Shown here in pieces: positions 40,901-53,500 of a DNA stretch of 64,000 nt. Source of the DNA: Scatophagus argus (taxonomy: Eukaryota > Chordata > Actinopteri > Scatophagidae). Location of the stretch: positions 19,874,213 to 19,938,212 of the forward strand of contig NC_058513.1 of assembly GCF_020382885.2 (NCBI RefSeq), written 5' to 3'. The notes beneath the pieces were generated by a model, which worked only from the letters and a program-made list of their open reading frames with translations, did not search any database and had not been told where the DNA came from. The translations under genes were made by a program, and so were the position numbers. Numbering within the stretch: position 1 is the first letter of the stretch; each line of letters begins with the position of its first letter.

Positions 40901-43900
40901 TTGACTATACTGGGGAGGGAGCCATTCAGCATGCTTACCTTCCATCCATCTTCTAAATTTTTATTTTCATTCTAAAAATTTCCTGATTTCCATCAGATGT
41001 GGGCTATACAATGAGAGGGGCGCCCTGGATCTTGTTTACACAAACAATCCTGGCTACTGAGCAGAGCCTGCACCTCAGACACTCAGACCACATCTCTGTT
41101 ATGCTAATTCCAGCATACAGGCTGCTCATCAGATGTGTCAAACCTGTTCTGAAGCAGGTGAAACCCTGGCCAGCAGAAGTCATCTCTGCTCTTCTGGATT
41201 GTTTTGAGCACACTGACTGGCACATGTTCAGGGAGTTGCAATCAGTGGCGACTCTACCCACGAATAGGAATACATGTCAGAAATGACCAGCAAGTGCACT
41301 GATGACATGACTGTCGCCAAGATTATCACTACATTCCCCAACCAGAAACTGTGGATGACTGTGGAGGTGTTTAAGTTGTTGAAGACCAGAGATTCAGCAT
41401 TCAGAAATGGTGACAGGACAGCCCTAAGGACAGCAAGGGTCAAAGTGTCCCCAGCCATCAGAGGAGCAAAGAGTGCATAAACCCAGAGCATCAACAGCCA
41501 CTCTGAGGACAGTGGTGACACTCTGCGCATGTGGCAGATTATCCAGACCATCTCTTCAGGGGGCTGCACCTGCCTGTGACAGTGATATCTCTGCACTGAT
41601 CCACCTCTATGCACACTTTGAGACACAGAACAATGTGGTGGTGAGGAAAGCTACCCATTCTCCCTGTGACCAGGTGCTCTGTCTGGTCACAGCTGATGTA
41701 AGAACTCTATGCAGAGTTAATTCGCAAAAAGCTGCTGGGCCTGCTGGGACATCTTCAATATTTCCCTGAGCAGTGCCATCATTCCCACATGCTTGAAGTC
41801 AACTACCATTACTTCCATGCCAAAGAAGACTGCTCACAGCTCAAACCACATCATCAAGGTCGCTGATGACACGACCCTGGTGGGTCTCATAAGTAATGAT
41901 GAGTCAGCACACAGAGAGGAGGTGAAATGACAAGAAGTCTGGTGCAGAGCCTACAAACTGCCTCTGAATGTGGACAAGACAAAAGAGATTGTTGTTGACT
42001 TCAGAAGACATTAGGGTGACTGCTGATGCTCTGCTGACCATCAGTGGGTCCTCCATGGAGATTGTCAACAGCACCAAATTCCTTGATGTCCACCTGGCAG
42101 AGAACCACACCTGGCCCCTCAACACCAGAGAGGCCCAGCCAGGAAGGCACCTGGACCAGACTGCATCAGCGCCAGGCTCCTTAAGTCCTGCGCAGATGAA
42201 CTTTGTGGAGTAATGGAGCATGTCTTCAACCTGAGCCTTGAGCTGAGGGTGGTACCACAGCTCTGGAAAACCTCCTGTGTGGTACCAGTGCCCAAGACAC
42301 TGCACGCTAAAGACTTCGACAGCTTTAGGCCTGTGGCTCTCACGTCCCATCTGATGAAGACACTAGAGAGACTGGTCCTGGGCCACCTCCGCCCTATGGT
42401 GGGCTCAGCGCTGGATCCACTGCAGTTCACCTACCATGCTTGCATCGGAGTGAAGGATGCGGTCACCTACCTGCTTCATCGCACTCTCTCTCACCTGGAC
42501 AAGCCCGGTAGCTCTGCGAGAATCTTATTCTTTGACTTCTCCAGTGCATTCAACACCATACAGCGAGGGGCAAGCTGGAGATGGCAGGGGTGGACTCTGA
42601 CCTGACAGACTGGATCCTGGACTACCTTACAAACCGGCCCCATTTGTGAGAGCCCAGGGCTGTGTGTCTGATCTCCGTACCTGCAGTGTGGGGGCTCTCC
42701 AGGGCAGTCCTGTCCCCCTTCCTCTTCACCCTTTATACTGCAGACGTCAGACACAACACGGACGGCTATGTCCTCTAAAAGTTCTCAGATGACTCTGCAC
42801 CTTCTATGACTCTGTGGGGGTGTCTGCCATCTTGTGTGGTGTGGTCTGCTGGAGCAGCAGCATCACAGAGAGGGAGAGGAAGAAGCTGGACAAGAGGGCC
42901 TGGGCTGCCCTCTGGACCCAGTGCAGGAGGTGGGGGACAAAAGGGTCCTGGCTAAACTAACATTTATGCTGGACCATGAGTCTCACCCCCTGCAGGACAC
43001 CCTGTCGACTTTGGAGAGCAGCTTCAGTGACAGACTGATTCACCCTCGCTGTGTGAAGGAGAGATTCTGCAGATCTTTCCTTCCTGCTGCTGCCAGGCTC
43101 TACAATGAACATATGCAATACTCTGTCACTTACTGGTAGTCACTCACTGTACTTAAGAAGTTATTAATTATGCAGAGCTTTGTAGTTCAATTAGATAGGT
43201 AGATGCTATTTTATGTTTGTTAATTTTATATTTCTTATATATTTTTTTAATTCTGTAACTCTGTAAATTCTGTAACAAGGACTCTTATTCTAGCGCTGTT
43301 CTTGTACCCTGCTGTTGTAATGCTGCAGTTTCCTTTGTGGGACAAATAAAGGTTTTCTTATCTTAAATACAACACAAACCATCTTTAGTGAAATGGTTCC
43401 TCTTCTGCAGCTCTTTCCTGCTGATTAATAAATACAAGAAAAATGTGAATAGAACATGAGTAAAACATGAGTAAAAGGTAAAACTGCTGTAGTTTTTGTT
43501 TTTTTAATGGTTAAAAAAATCATATTACAATCTGAGAGTGAGTCATAGACATTAAAATAAAATGACAGATTTTTTATTTTATTTTAGATAAACAAATTGG
43601 ATTTCTCTGGACTGCTTCCTGTTAGGGGTCCATCTCAGCAAATTGGACTCTACCTGACCTGGCAGGGAGATCTGGTCCCTGTGATCCACATATTTGATCC
43701 TACACAAAACCCTGTACCCTCATCAGGGCTTCGGTCTGGCAGTTTGAGCGATGCCACCTCCTCCTCTCTTCTCTTCCTCCTCCTCTTCTTCTTCCTCCTC
43801 TCCTCCTCCTATCCTCTTCATCCTGTTCTCCTCCTCCTCCTCTTCTGAGGTGAGTTAGTAACATGCATTAATGGGACATAAATGTGTGCAGAAGGAGAGT

Positions 43901-44388
43901 TAGAGGAGGAGAGAGAAGCTCAGTGCATCATGGGAGATCCTCCCTGGCAGTCTAAGCCTATAGCAGCATAACCAGGGACCAGCCTAAACCAGCCCTAACT
44001 ATAAGCTTTATGAAAGAGGAAAGCTTTAAGTCTACACTGAAATGTAGAGAGGGTGTCTGCCTCCCGGACTGAAACCAGAAGATGGTTCCACAGTAGAGGA
44101 GCTTGATAATTAAAGGCTCTGGTTCCCGATCTACTTTTAAAGACTCTAGGAACCACAAGTAATGATGGTGCCTGACTGTTCAGGGCTTTATATGTGAGAA
44201 GGAGAATTTTAAACTCAATCCTGGATTTTACAGGCAGCCAATGCGGGTTCTTGTGAGTAATCTTGCAGCAGCGTTCTGGATTAGAGTCTAGAGACTTATT
44301 GGGGCAACCTCCTCCTTCTCCTTTTCCTCCTCCTCCTCGTCCTCGTCCTCTCTTTTCTGTTTTTCAGATTAAAATTAGCCATCAACGT

Positions 44389-44423
<35 letters not shown>

Positions 44424-47400
44424 TAATTTACTGAATAATTTCACATCACATTTGCTCATTAAAACTAGACAAGACTGGATATAACTTATTAGACACACAC
44501 ATACACACACAGTTCGGTCTATTTTAGTTTATTAATAATGGAGTGGGTGAAGTTTGCGTGAAAACACTGAATTATGAAAATTTTTTCACCCTCCTCACCC
44601 ATAACACTAATAAGACTCCTCCTCTTCCTCATCCTCATCCTCTTCCCTCCACTGACTCCTCTTCTTGTCCTCTCATTGCTTCATCAGCTGTTTCCTCTCA
44701 GAGGTGTGTGTGTGTGTACATGATCTGTCACATTTCACACTCGAGACGATGTACCGACGTTCATTGTATGTTTTTATCACTCTGTGTGAACCTGACTGAC
44801 TGTCCTTACAAGTTAATAAAGAATTCATCTGAATGAAACACATGATGATGTCAGGATCATGTGTGTTTCCTAACTTCACAGAGATAAAGTTTAAATTAAT
44901 GTGTTTCATATACATAACACATATACATTCATTTACAATGAATAAAGTTTAAATAACAGAATCAGAATCAGAAAAACTTTTATTGCCAGGTAGGTTCCAC
45001 CTATGAGGAATTTGTTTTGGCATCTGGTGCAGCAGACATACAAGAAAAGAGAATAAAAAAACGATAAATGGTGAAATGCAGAAAGTTAGTATACATATAC
45101 CGTATTTTTCGGACTATAAGTCACTCCGGAGTATAAGTCGCACCAGACAAAAAATGCATAATGAAGAAGAAAAAAACATATATAAGTCGCACTGGACTAT
45201 AAGTCGCATTTTTGGGGGGAAATTTATTTTATAAAATCAGAGATCAAGAACAGACATTACATCTTGAACGGTAAATTATAGTAATAACAATAGATTAGAG
45301 AACAACGGGCTGAATGGGTGTCTGATATGTTAATGTAACACATCAACAGATATTCAGATAACTATAACATAAACAACATAAGTTTACCAAACCCTGTTCC
45401 TCTAGCTGTGGTCATCTAGCTTTTAGCCCACGATTAGCTTTTTTGGTTTTCTTCATTGCAGTCAGAGTATCCTCCGCTTTTCGCCAGTCCCTCACAAGTT
45501 TCTCGCTAACTACAAACTTTCTCTCAGCTGCTCCATTACCGTTTTTGGCTGCATATTTCACTACTTGCAGCTTGTAATCTGCAGGGTATGATTTTCTTTT
45601 TGGGGCATTTGTGTTCAGTCTTTCTCAGTTGTCTTTACAAGTTTATGTTTAAATTTAAATTTTTCGGTGGTACAGAAGCGTAGCAGATACTGGCACACCA
45701 GCCTAGAGCGCCCCCTCGCGACTGTCAGCGTGAACATGTGAAATTACCGTATATATTTTATTATATAAGTCACACCTGAGTATAAGTCGCAGGACCAGCC
45801 AAACCATGAAAAAAAGTGCGACTTACAGTCCGAAAAATACGGTACATGCATCTGTATATTCAACGAGATCTCCACAACTGAGATTTGTTCCCTTCTTATA
45901 AAGCAAGGCTAACATGGTCATCCTGATGGACCAAGATGGCGGAGTGTCACTAGCACTGAGCTGTGTCTCTGCGTCAGCTGTGGTGCTGCTTTATGGTCTA
46001 GGCCTGACCTGTGGCACGATTCTGGTTCATCCCTGTCACTGCCCCAGACTGCTGCAGATCAGAAATGGACAATTATCTGATACAGACAATGACCGACAGT
46101 ATATATTCCGCCCACCACTAAAGCTAAGGTAAGGTAAGGAGTATGCATCATCAGTCACAAGCTATATTAGTAAGTGCATTTATGACGCCACTGTATCCAA
46201 GATGATCACCACACGTGCCAACCAGAAGCCGTGGATGACTAATGAAGTGTGCACACTGCTGAGGACCCGAGACAGAGCCTACTCAGTGCCTGTGGCAGGG
46301 CATCCAAGCCACCACCAACTTCAGGTCGACCACAAGTACCTGCGACAGTGATGCTTTCCCTCCAAACACACTGAACAACTTCTACGCTCAGTTTGAGGCA
46401 CAGAGCGATGTGACAGCGAGCAAATCCACTCCTCCCAACGACCAGGTGCTATGTCTCGCTACAGCCGCCGTGTGGAGGACTCTACGCTGCCACACAACAT
46501 TCCTGACAGTGCTCACAAGATGTGCATACCAGCTGTGTTATCGTTCCTAGGTGCTGTAAGGAAACCACCATCATTCCCATGCTCAAGAAGTCACCAGTGA
46601 CCTGCCTTAATGACTACTGACCCATCGCACTCACACCCACTGTCATGAAGTGCTTCAAGAGGCTAGTCCTGAGGCACATCAAGGACCAGCTGACCCTCAC
46701 CCTGGACCCTCTGCCGTTCACGTACCGTCCGTTTGTCCTGCTCAATGTATGACACCATTACCACTGTACTCCACCTGGCTCTCGTTCACCTGGACAACAA
46801 GGACACGTTTATTTGAATGCAGTTTATAGATTTCAGTTCAGCATTCACACTACTGCGATTCTGTGAACCTTGTTTTAACCTCATGTTTCCTTGGTAACAA
46901 GCTGCATGACTGACGACCTGTTCTGGCTTTCACGATGTACTCAGGTGGTGAGTTTGTAAGTATATACAACCTGAAAAGGTACAAGAAAGATGAAACACGG
47001 ATTAACAACAATTAATTTACAGCTCTGTTTCCATGGAAACCCTGGACACACTTTTCTTGCCTGTGATTTGTTGGTCAGTCTGTCAAATTAATCTGGAATT
47101 TGAATGTAATGGAAGCCAGGAGGATGGGGACAGGGGGTGATAAAGAAAAAGTAGAAAAGGTAGGCTTAAAAGAGGAGGGATGAAGAAAGAAGTCAGAAAA
47201 TTAAATTGAGACACTTCAAATGAAACTGAGCTCTGTGTGTGTGTGTGGACACACACTCTCTCACACTCATTCATATGCAGATGAATCATCCTTTTATACC
47301 CCTTCTGAAAACAAGTGAGAGACCTTACCTCACCAAGGAGAGAGAGAGGATGAAAAGTCTCTTCTTCTTTTCCCATGATGCCGTTTAGTCGACTGAATCT

Positions 47401-47501
47401 TACTGGTTGTCACAGTAACACAGTAAAGAATTTCCCCTCGGGGATAAATAAAGGAATTCTGATTCTCAACCATGTGCCTGTCAGTCATCTGTTGTGAGGT
47501 G

Positions 47502-47588
<87 letters not shown>

Positions 47589-50500
47589 GGGGGGGGTCTG
47601 TTTACACAGTCACATTGTGAGGACCCATCTTACTTATGGGGACAAAACTCAGGTCCCCACAAAGTAAATCATTAAATATTAGGGTAGGGAGTTGCTTTAA
47701 GGTTAGGCTGAGGTTAGGGTTAGGCAAGTAATGTTTATTGTTATGGTTAGGTGGTGGTCAAACCTCCAGGAAATGAATGGAAGTCTATGTAATGTCCCCA
47801 AAAGTGATAGAAACATCCTACATTTCTCATAATGCACCATCTGAATTCAGATGAGATGTTCAGGAAGCAAAAGACATGTGACATGTAAAACAAAGGCATC
47901 AGCATCTAGTGTGATGTGTGACATACGTGTGGAGACGTGTTTTATGAACAATAACACAGCAACTTCCTGCTGACCTTCCTGCCGGTTAATCTCGTCCTCT
48001 GATTGGAGCCTGACAAGCTCATTTGGTTGTCTCCAGAGTTTGTACACATTTTGTGTTGCTGTTCTTCTTTGTTGAATTAGCAGCTACCTCCTACTAGCTA
48101 TATTTCAAATTTCACTAATTTCACTAATCTGATTATGTCATCCAGCAGGTGAACCTTACTGGGAATTGGCGGGGCTTCAAATACAGAGAGGTAAGGAGGT
48201 GTGGCCTCTCATTGTGACCAATCAACGGCACAGAAGGACATGGTCACGACCAGTCATCAGCCTGGATCGAAGGCTGTCTCCGTCCACACAGGTACGTTAC
48301 AAGATACAAGATTTATTTGTCACACACACAATCATACACGGTACAATGTGCAGTGAAATTCTTTATGTCCCTGCTACCAAAAAATAGCTAAATAAAAAAA
48401 TTTAAATATTGCAAAAAGAGAACACTTATAAAAAAATAATAAAATTAAAATTAAAAAAGTGAAAATGTGCAGTATTTACATGAATAGTATTTACATCTAG
48501 TGCATGTAGTGCAGGTGGGAGTAGGATTGTCCAGATTAACGCTCACTGTTGAGCAGACGGATGGTCTGGAGGAAGAAGCTTTTCCTCATCCTCTCAGTGT
48601 TGGTTCTCAGGCAGCGGAACCGACGGCCTGATTGCAACAGGGAGAAGAGTGAGTGTCCGGGGTGATGGGGCTGCCTGAGGATCTTCTCAGCTCTCGACCT
48701 GCATCGTTTGATGTAAATGTCCTGCAGGTCGGGTAGAGTTGTTCTGATCGTCCGCTCAGCTGAGCGGACTTCCCTCCTGAGGGCCGAGAGGTCCTGCTTT
48801 GTGCAGCTGCCCATCCATGTGGTGATGCTCCCACTCAAGATGCTCTCAGTGGTGCAGGTGTAACAGTTCCTGAGCACCTTGAGGGGGAACCTGAAGTCTC
48901 TGAGGCGTCTGAGGTGGAACAGACGCTGCCTGGCCTTCTTCACAGTCCTGTTAATGTGCAGTGACCAGGACAGGTCCCGTGTGATGGTCACACCGAGGTA
49001 TTTAAAACTGTCCACCCTCTCCACCTCAGACCCGCCGATGCAGAGTGGACGGATGTCCTTCTGCTGCTTCTTCCTGTAGTCCACAATCAGCTCCTTAGTT
49101 TTGCTGACGTTCAGCAGGAGGTTATTCTCCTGGCACCAGCTCTCCAGGTGGGTGACCTCCTTCCTGTAGGCCTCCTCCACCGTGTTACTTCTCTGACTGC
49201 AGGAGATTCCTGCTTCAGCCTTTGTTTGTATTTCGGCATGAGAAGGACTGCACTGTGGTCCGAAAGGCCAAACGGAGGCAGAGACTTGGCCTTGTAACCA
49301 TCCTTGAAAGGAGAGTAACAGTGGTCCAGAGTCCTCTCTCCTCTGGTGGGGCAGTCGATGTGTTGTTTAAACTCCGGTATCACCTTCCTCAGGTTAGAAC
49401 GGTTAAAGTCCCCGGCCACAATGAGGGCTGCATCAGGCTGGTTAGCTCGATGCATTACATTCAGCAATTACAATAAATTACTCTGCAGCAGATGATGTGA
49501 AGTGGCTCTGCTGTGCTGACTTCGGCAGGGCGTTAGATTCATCACTTTGGATTCAGCGCTGTAGGGATTTGGGTCAGTGAATGAGACTGAGTCAGAACAG
49601 TGGTTGGATCAGGGTGTAGTGTTTGACCAGAGCTTGGGGACAGGAAGGAGCAATTCCCGCTGATTCCTGTAGATTCCACCAAATTTTGAAGTGGATGAAG
49701 TAGCAACAGGGAGCCAGTGAACTGAACATAGTGTCAGGAATGTTGTTGAAAACATCAGGCGTGCAGCAACTTTCTAGATAAACTGCAGAAGTCTGCGGGC
49801 AGGCAGTGGGGTTGGAGTTGGAGTTGTCCCAGTGTGACATGAAAAACACCTGGATGAGCACCTGAGCCACCTAATGAAGAAGGGATTAGTTCTCCTGATG
49901 TAGTAATACTAGCATGAAGTACTAGTACTGCCACATTTGCTGAGAACTAGTTTAGAGGACTAGGTTTTCTGCATCTTTCTGACTCAGAATGTGCCTAATT
50001 TTTGCAATATTGCGGAGGTGAAAGAATGTAGTCTTTGAAATATGTCTTATGGGTAAGTTAAAGGACACGTCCTTATCAAAAACGACTCCTAGATTCCTTA
50101 CAGTGGAGCTTAACTTCAGTTTTGTCTGAATTTAGTAGTAAATGCTGTTTCTGTGCTGTGATGAGCTCTAAAGCCAGATTGAAAATCCTCAAATAAACTC
50201 TTACTATTTAGAAAGTCATGTAGCTGACTGGCGACTGTTCTGTCAAGGATCTTGGAGAGAAATTGAAGGAAAATATGTAACATATATAACACATATGTTT
50301 ACTCTGTATGTGATCACAGCATTACATCTATGTGTGTTTGTGTGTGCATGTGTGTGTGTGAAAAAACAACAATAGAATGAAAATATTTCATTTGTCAAAA
50401 AGGGAAGAAGAAAGATCTTCTCTCTCTTACAGCAATGCATCTCTGGATCTCAGTCCTGCACTGACAGACGGCCTGTCCTGCCTGTCCAGGTGAGTCATTC

Positions 50501-53500
50501 AGTCTGTCTCTCTGTCTGTTGACTCTATTAACATACTTTAATAACTGTCTTATCTCTTTCTTCAGGTGATGAAAAAAATTCATCCTTCCTTCTTCTCTTC
50601 ACGGTTTTCTACCAGATTCACTCTGCTGACAGACTGCAGACACCGTAAGACCTGCCTGCTTGCCTGCCTGCCTGCTTGCCTGTCTGTCTGCCTGTCTGTC
50701 TGTCAGTGGTCTGGTTGCATTGTGGGAAATGGATGCCAGGCTTTCACAAAGAGGATAAATGTGTGAGGATACCACTGGTCTCTAATCTCTGGTGCTGTGG
50801 AAGATTCCTTTAAGGGAAACTCAGTCATTTTTCCATAGATATTTATAACACCGAGATATTCTGTCACTGATGGCTTCTGACATCATGGTCACATGACCAT
50901 GTGTCTGCTGTCACAACATCTCTTCTTTTCATGGAGGATCACAGTTAGCTGGAGGAACTTCTGTTCATCTGTCACATGTTATCAGTTTATTTTCCTGCAG
51001 CTGAAGATGAAGGGAAACGTCGTCAGTGAAACAGAAAAATCACTTCATGTGGATTTCTTTGTCTTTGTATTTTCAATGCACCTTCAGTTCAGGTACAGTT
51101 CAGAGTCTAACACAATCCCCAGCACTGAGGTCCAAATCTCTGAAAAGGCTGATCTCAGAGCAGCAAACTGCAGCAACAGAAGCTGGAATGGTTGGTTATG
51201 TTTGGTCTGTAGCTTGAGGTGTAACAGTAGTCTGGAGTCTGTCTGTTGTATTGTCAGTGTTTGTTTATCTCAGCAGTTTAAATAAAGTCAAGGATACAAG
51301 GAGTTTTTATTTTTCATTATAACCATGTATGTGTAGTATGTGTAGTACACAGGGTGCTACATTGTATATAAAAGAGTACACATAGTGAGTATAACAATAA
51401 AAAAAACAGAAACAAAAATAAAAAAAACAGAAATACACCCATTTAACATGTGAGCCAATACAAGAATGAGATACAGCAGTGCAATGACAGACAAGACAAT
51501 AAACACAGAATGGTACAATACAGTACAGCTGGACAACAGTCAGTGTGGACTGAACCGTATGTTAAAGTGATGTGGTTAAACAAAGTGACGGTGTGGATCA
51601 TGAAGTCACAAAAATAATAAAGTATTTTTCTGTCTGTGTGTCTCTCAGAGAAGCGAGGGATGAGTGGAAGTAAAGTTGCTTATGAAGGAACCTTACTGCT
51701 GAGGACGGAAAGAACAACGGATGACAACAAACAGGTCAGATCTCACAACCTTCGATTGATTATCAGAAAAATGGACTCCTGCGGGCCTCTGAGACCTCTG
51801 GGCACAGACTCTGCAGTAAACTGCAGTAAGTTACTGCAGTAAAACTACAAACATTAATACATGCATCCATCCATTTTCTATACCACTTATCTGTCAGTGT
51901 CACGGTGGGGCTGGGGCCAATCCCAGCTGACCCCGGGTGTGAGGCGGGTTTGCCCTGGACTGGTCGCCCGCCAATCACAGGGCTGACACACAAAGACAGA
52001 CAATCACAGATACTCACACCTCGGGGCAAAGTAGAGCAGCCAGTTAACCTGATGCTTATGTTGTTGGGACTGTGGGAGAAAGCCGAAGGAAACCCATGCA
52101 GGAACAGGGAGAACATGCAAACTCCACAGAAAGTCCTGCACTTCAACCTCATTAAAACCAGTTTACTGCCAGAGCTGCTGCAGGTGGTCCCCATCTAAGG
52201 AACCAGGTGACAGTCAAATCAAAGTGACACTGTGGATGGGGAAACCATGGGAAACCAGGTTCTGTTCTGGTGTTTTATGTGTTTTGTTTCTGTGTGTTTC
52301 AGTGTGTTAGTGTGTCTGCAGACAGAGCAGAGGAGAAAGACGAGGAGGAGGAGGGAAGTGAAGGCAGAAGGAAAGACAAACATCCTGTCGCCTCCACTCC
52401 TGTCCCAGGGTCGCCATGGTTACTGCTGTTCTGTTTCTGTTTCTCTTTCTCTCTCACACACACACTCACACACACACAGAGTCCATTGTTTTCAAAATGT
52501 GAAAAGCCAGTCCGGCCTGTAGTCCAGGTTCTGTCGCTGCAGCTGAACTCTGATGACCGTGTGTGTGTGTTCAGGTGTGTGGTGTGGACTGGGGACGACC
52601 GGGTCTTCTTCTTTAATCCCACAATTCACCTGTCTGTGTGGGAGAGACCAGGAGAGCTGATTGGTCGAGACATCAGCCGCATCATCGAGGACCCTCCTCA
52701 CAAGAGGAAGAGGAAGATGCCTCCTGGTCTGTCATCTCACCAGTCTGACAGCCCAAATTATGGCTGATGATCATAAAATACAGATTTTTAAAAGGTAAAA
52801 TCAAATGCAGTTCCACAACTCTGTCGAACTCTTTCTGACAGACCACAGCTCCAGCTGTCAATCATCTGGTCATCATGGTAACAATGAAGATGCTGAACAT
52901 GAACACAGCTTCAAAAGGAACAGGTAAGTCTAATCGAGCCAATCAGACAGCAGAATGGAGATGATATCAAAGGTTGCAATGTTTTTATTCTGTGAGTTCT
53001 GACTTACTGATGTCCTCATTACTGAGCAATGTGATTCGTCACAGGTTTACTTCAACATTTTCTCAGTAAGCACCTCTTTGTCTGACTGTCTGTCCCTCTG
53101 CAGGACAGAGGAACCTGTGGCCCTCATCCCTCATCCGGGAGAAGTTAAGCTTCTCCCACTGGAGCTTCGCGTCACTCATTTTAAAGAAATGATGCTGGAG
53201 AGAGGGGTAACACACAGAAACATCTGCATTCACGATACACATAACAGAGACACAAACAAAATGCTAAGAGGAGGAATAACATATACTGTCTGTAGTAATG
53301 ATAAAGTGTATACACACACACATCTGTGTGAAGCACAGGTCTGTCCCTACCTGCCTCGAGTTAGGGTTTGTAAGCCAATACATTCTGCTTATATGAACGA
53401 TGACAGAGAAACCTGGAGTGGAGGAATGGGGACGCGGGGCCTCCCTGATCTGAACCTGATGGGTGCTTTGTTATTGGATGTCTGTGCTGGTTCAGTCCAA

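Noticed and set aside
47700..47740. Telomere-like TTAGGG motif
   Set aside because: Only two imperfect copies, inside a dispersed fish repeat; not an interstitial telomere array.
48536..49180. 214-codon intact minus ORF as a host gene
   Set aside because: It is the C-terminal part of a LINE reverse transcriptase, and a retroposon tail follows it.
50640..50705. Cys-rich CTGCCTGC repeat peptide after 50644
   Set aside because: It follows a good GTAAGA donor and is a CTGT/CTGC simple repeat in the intron.
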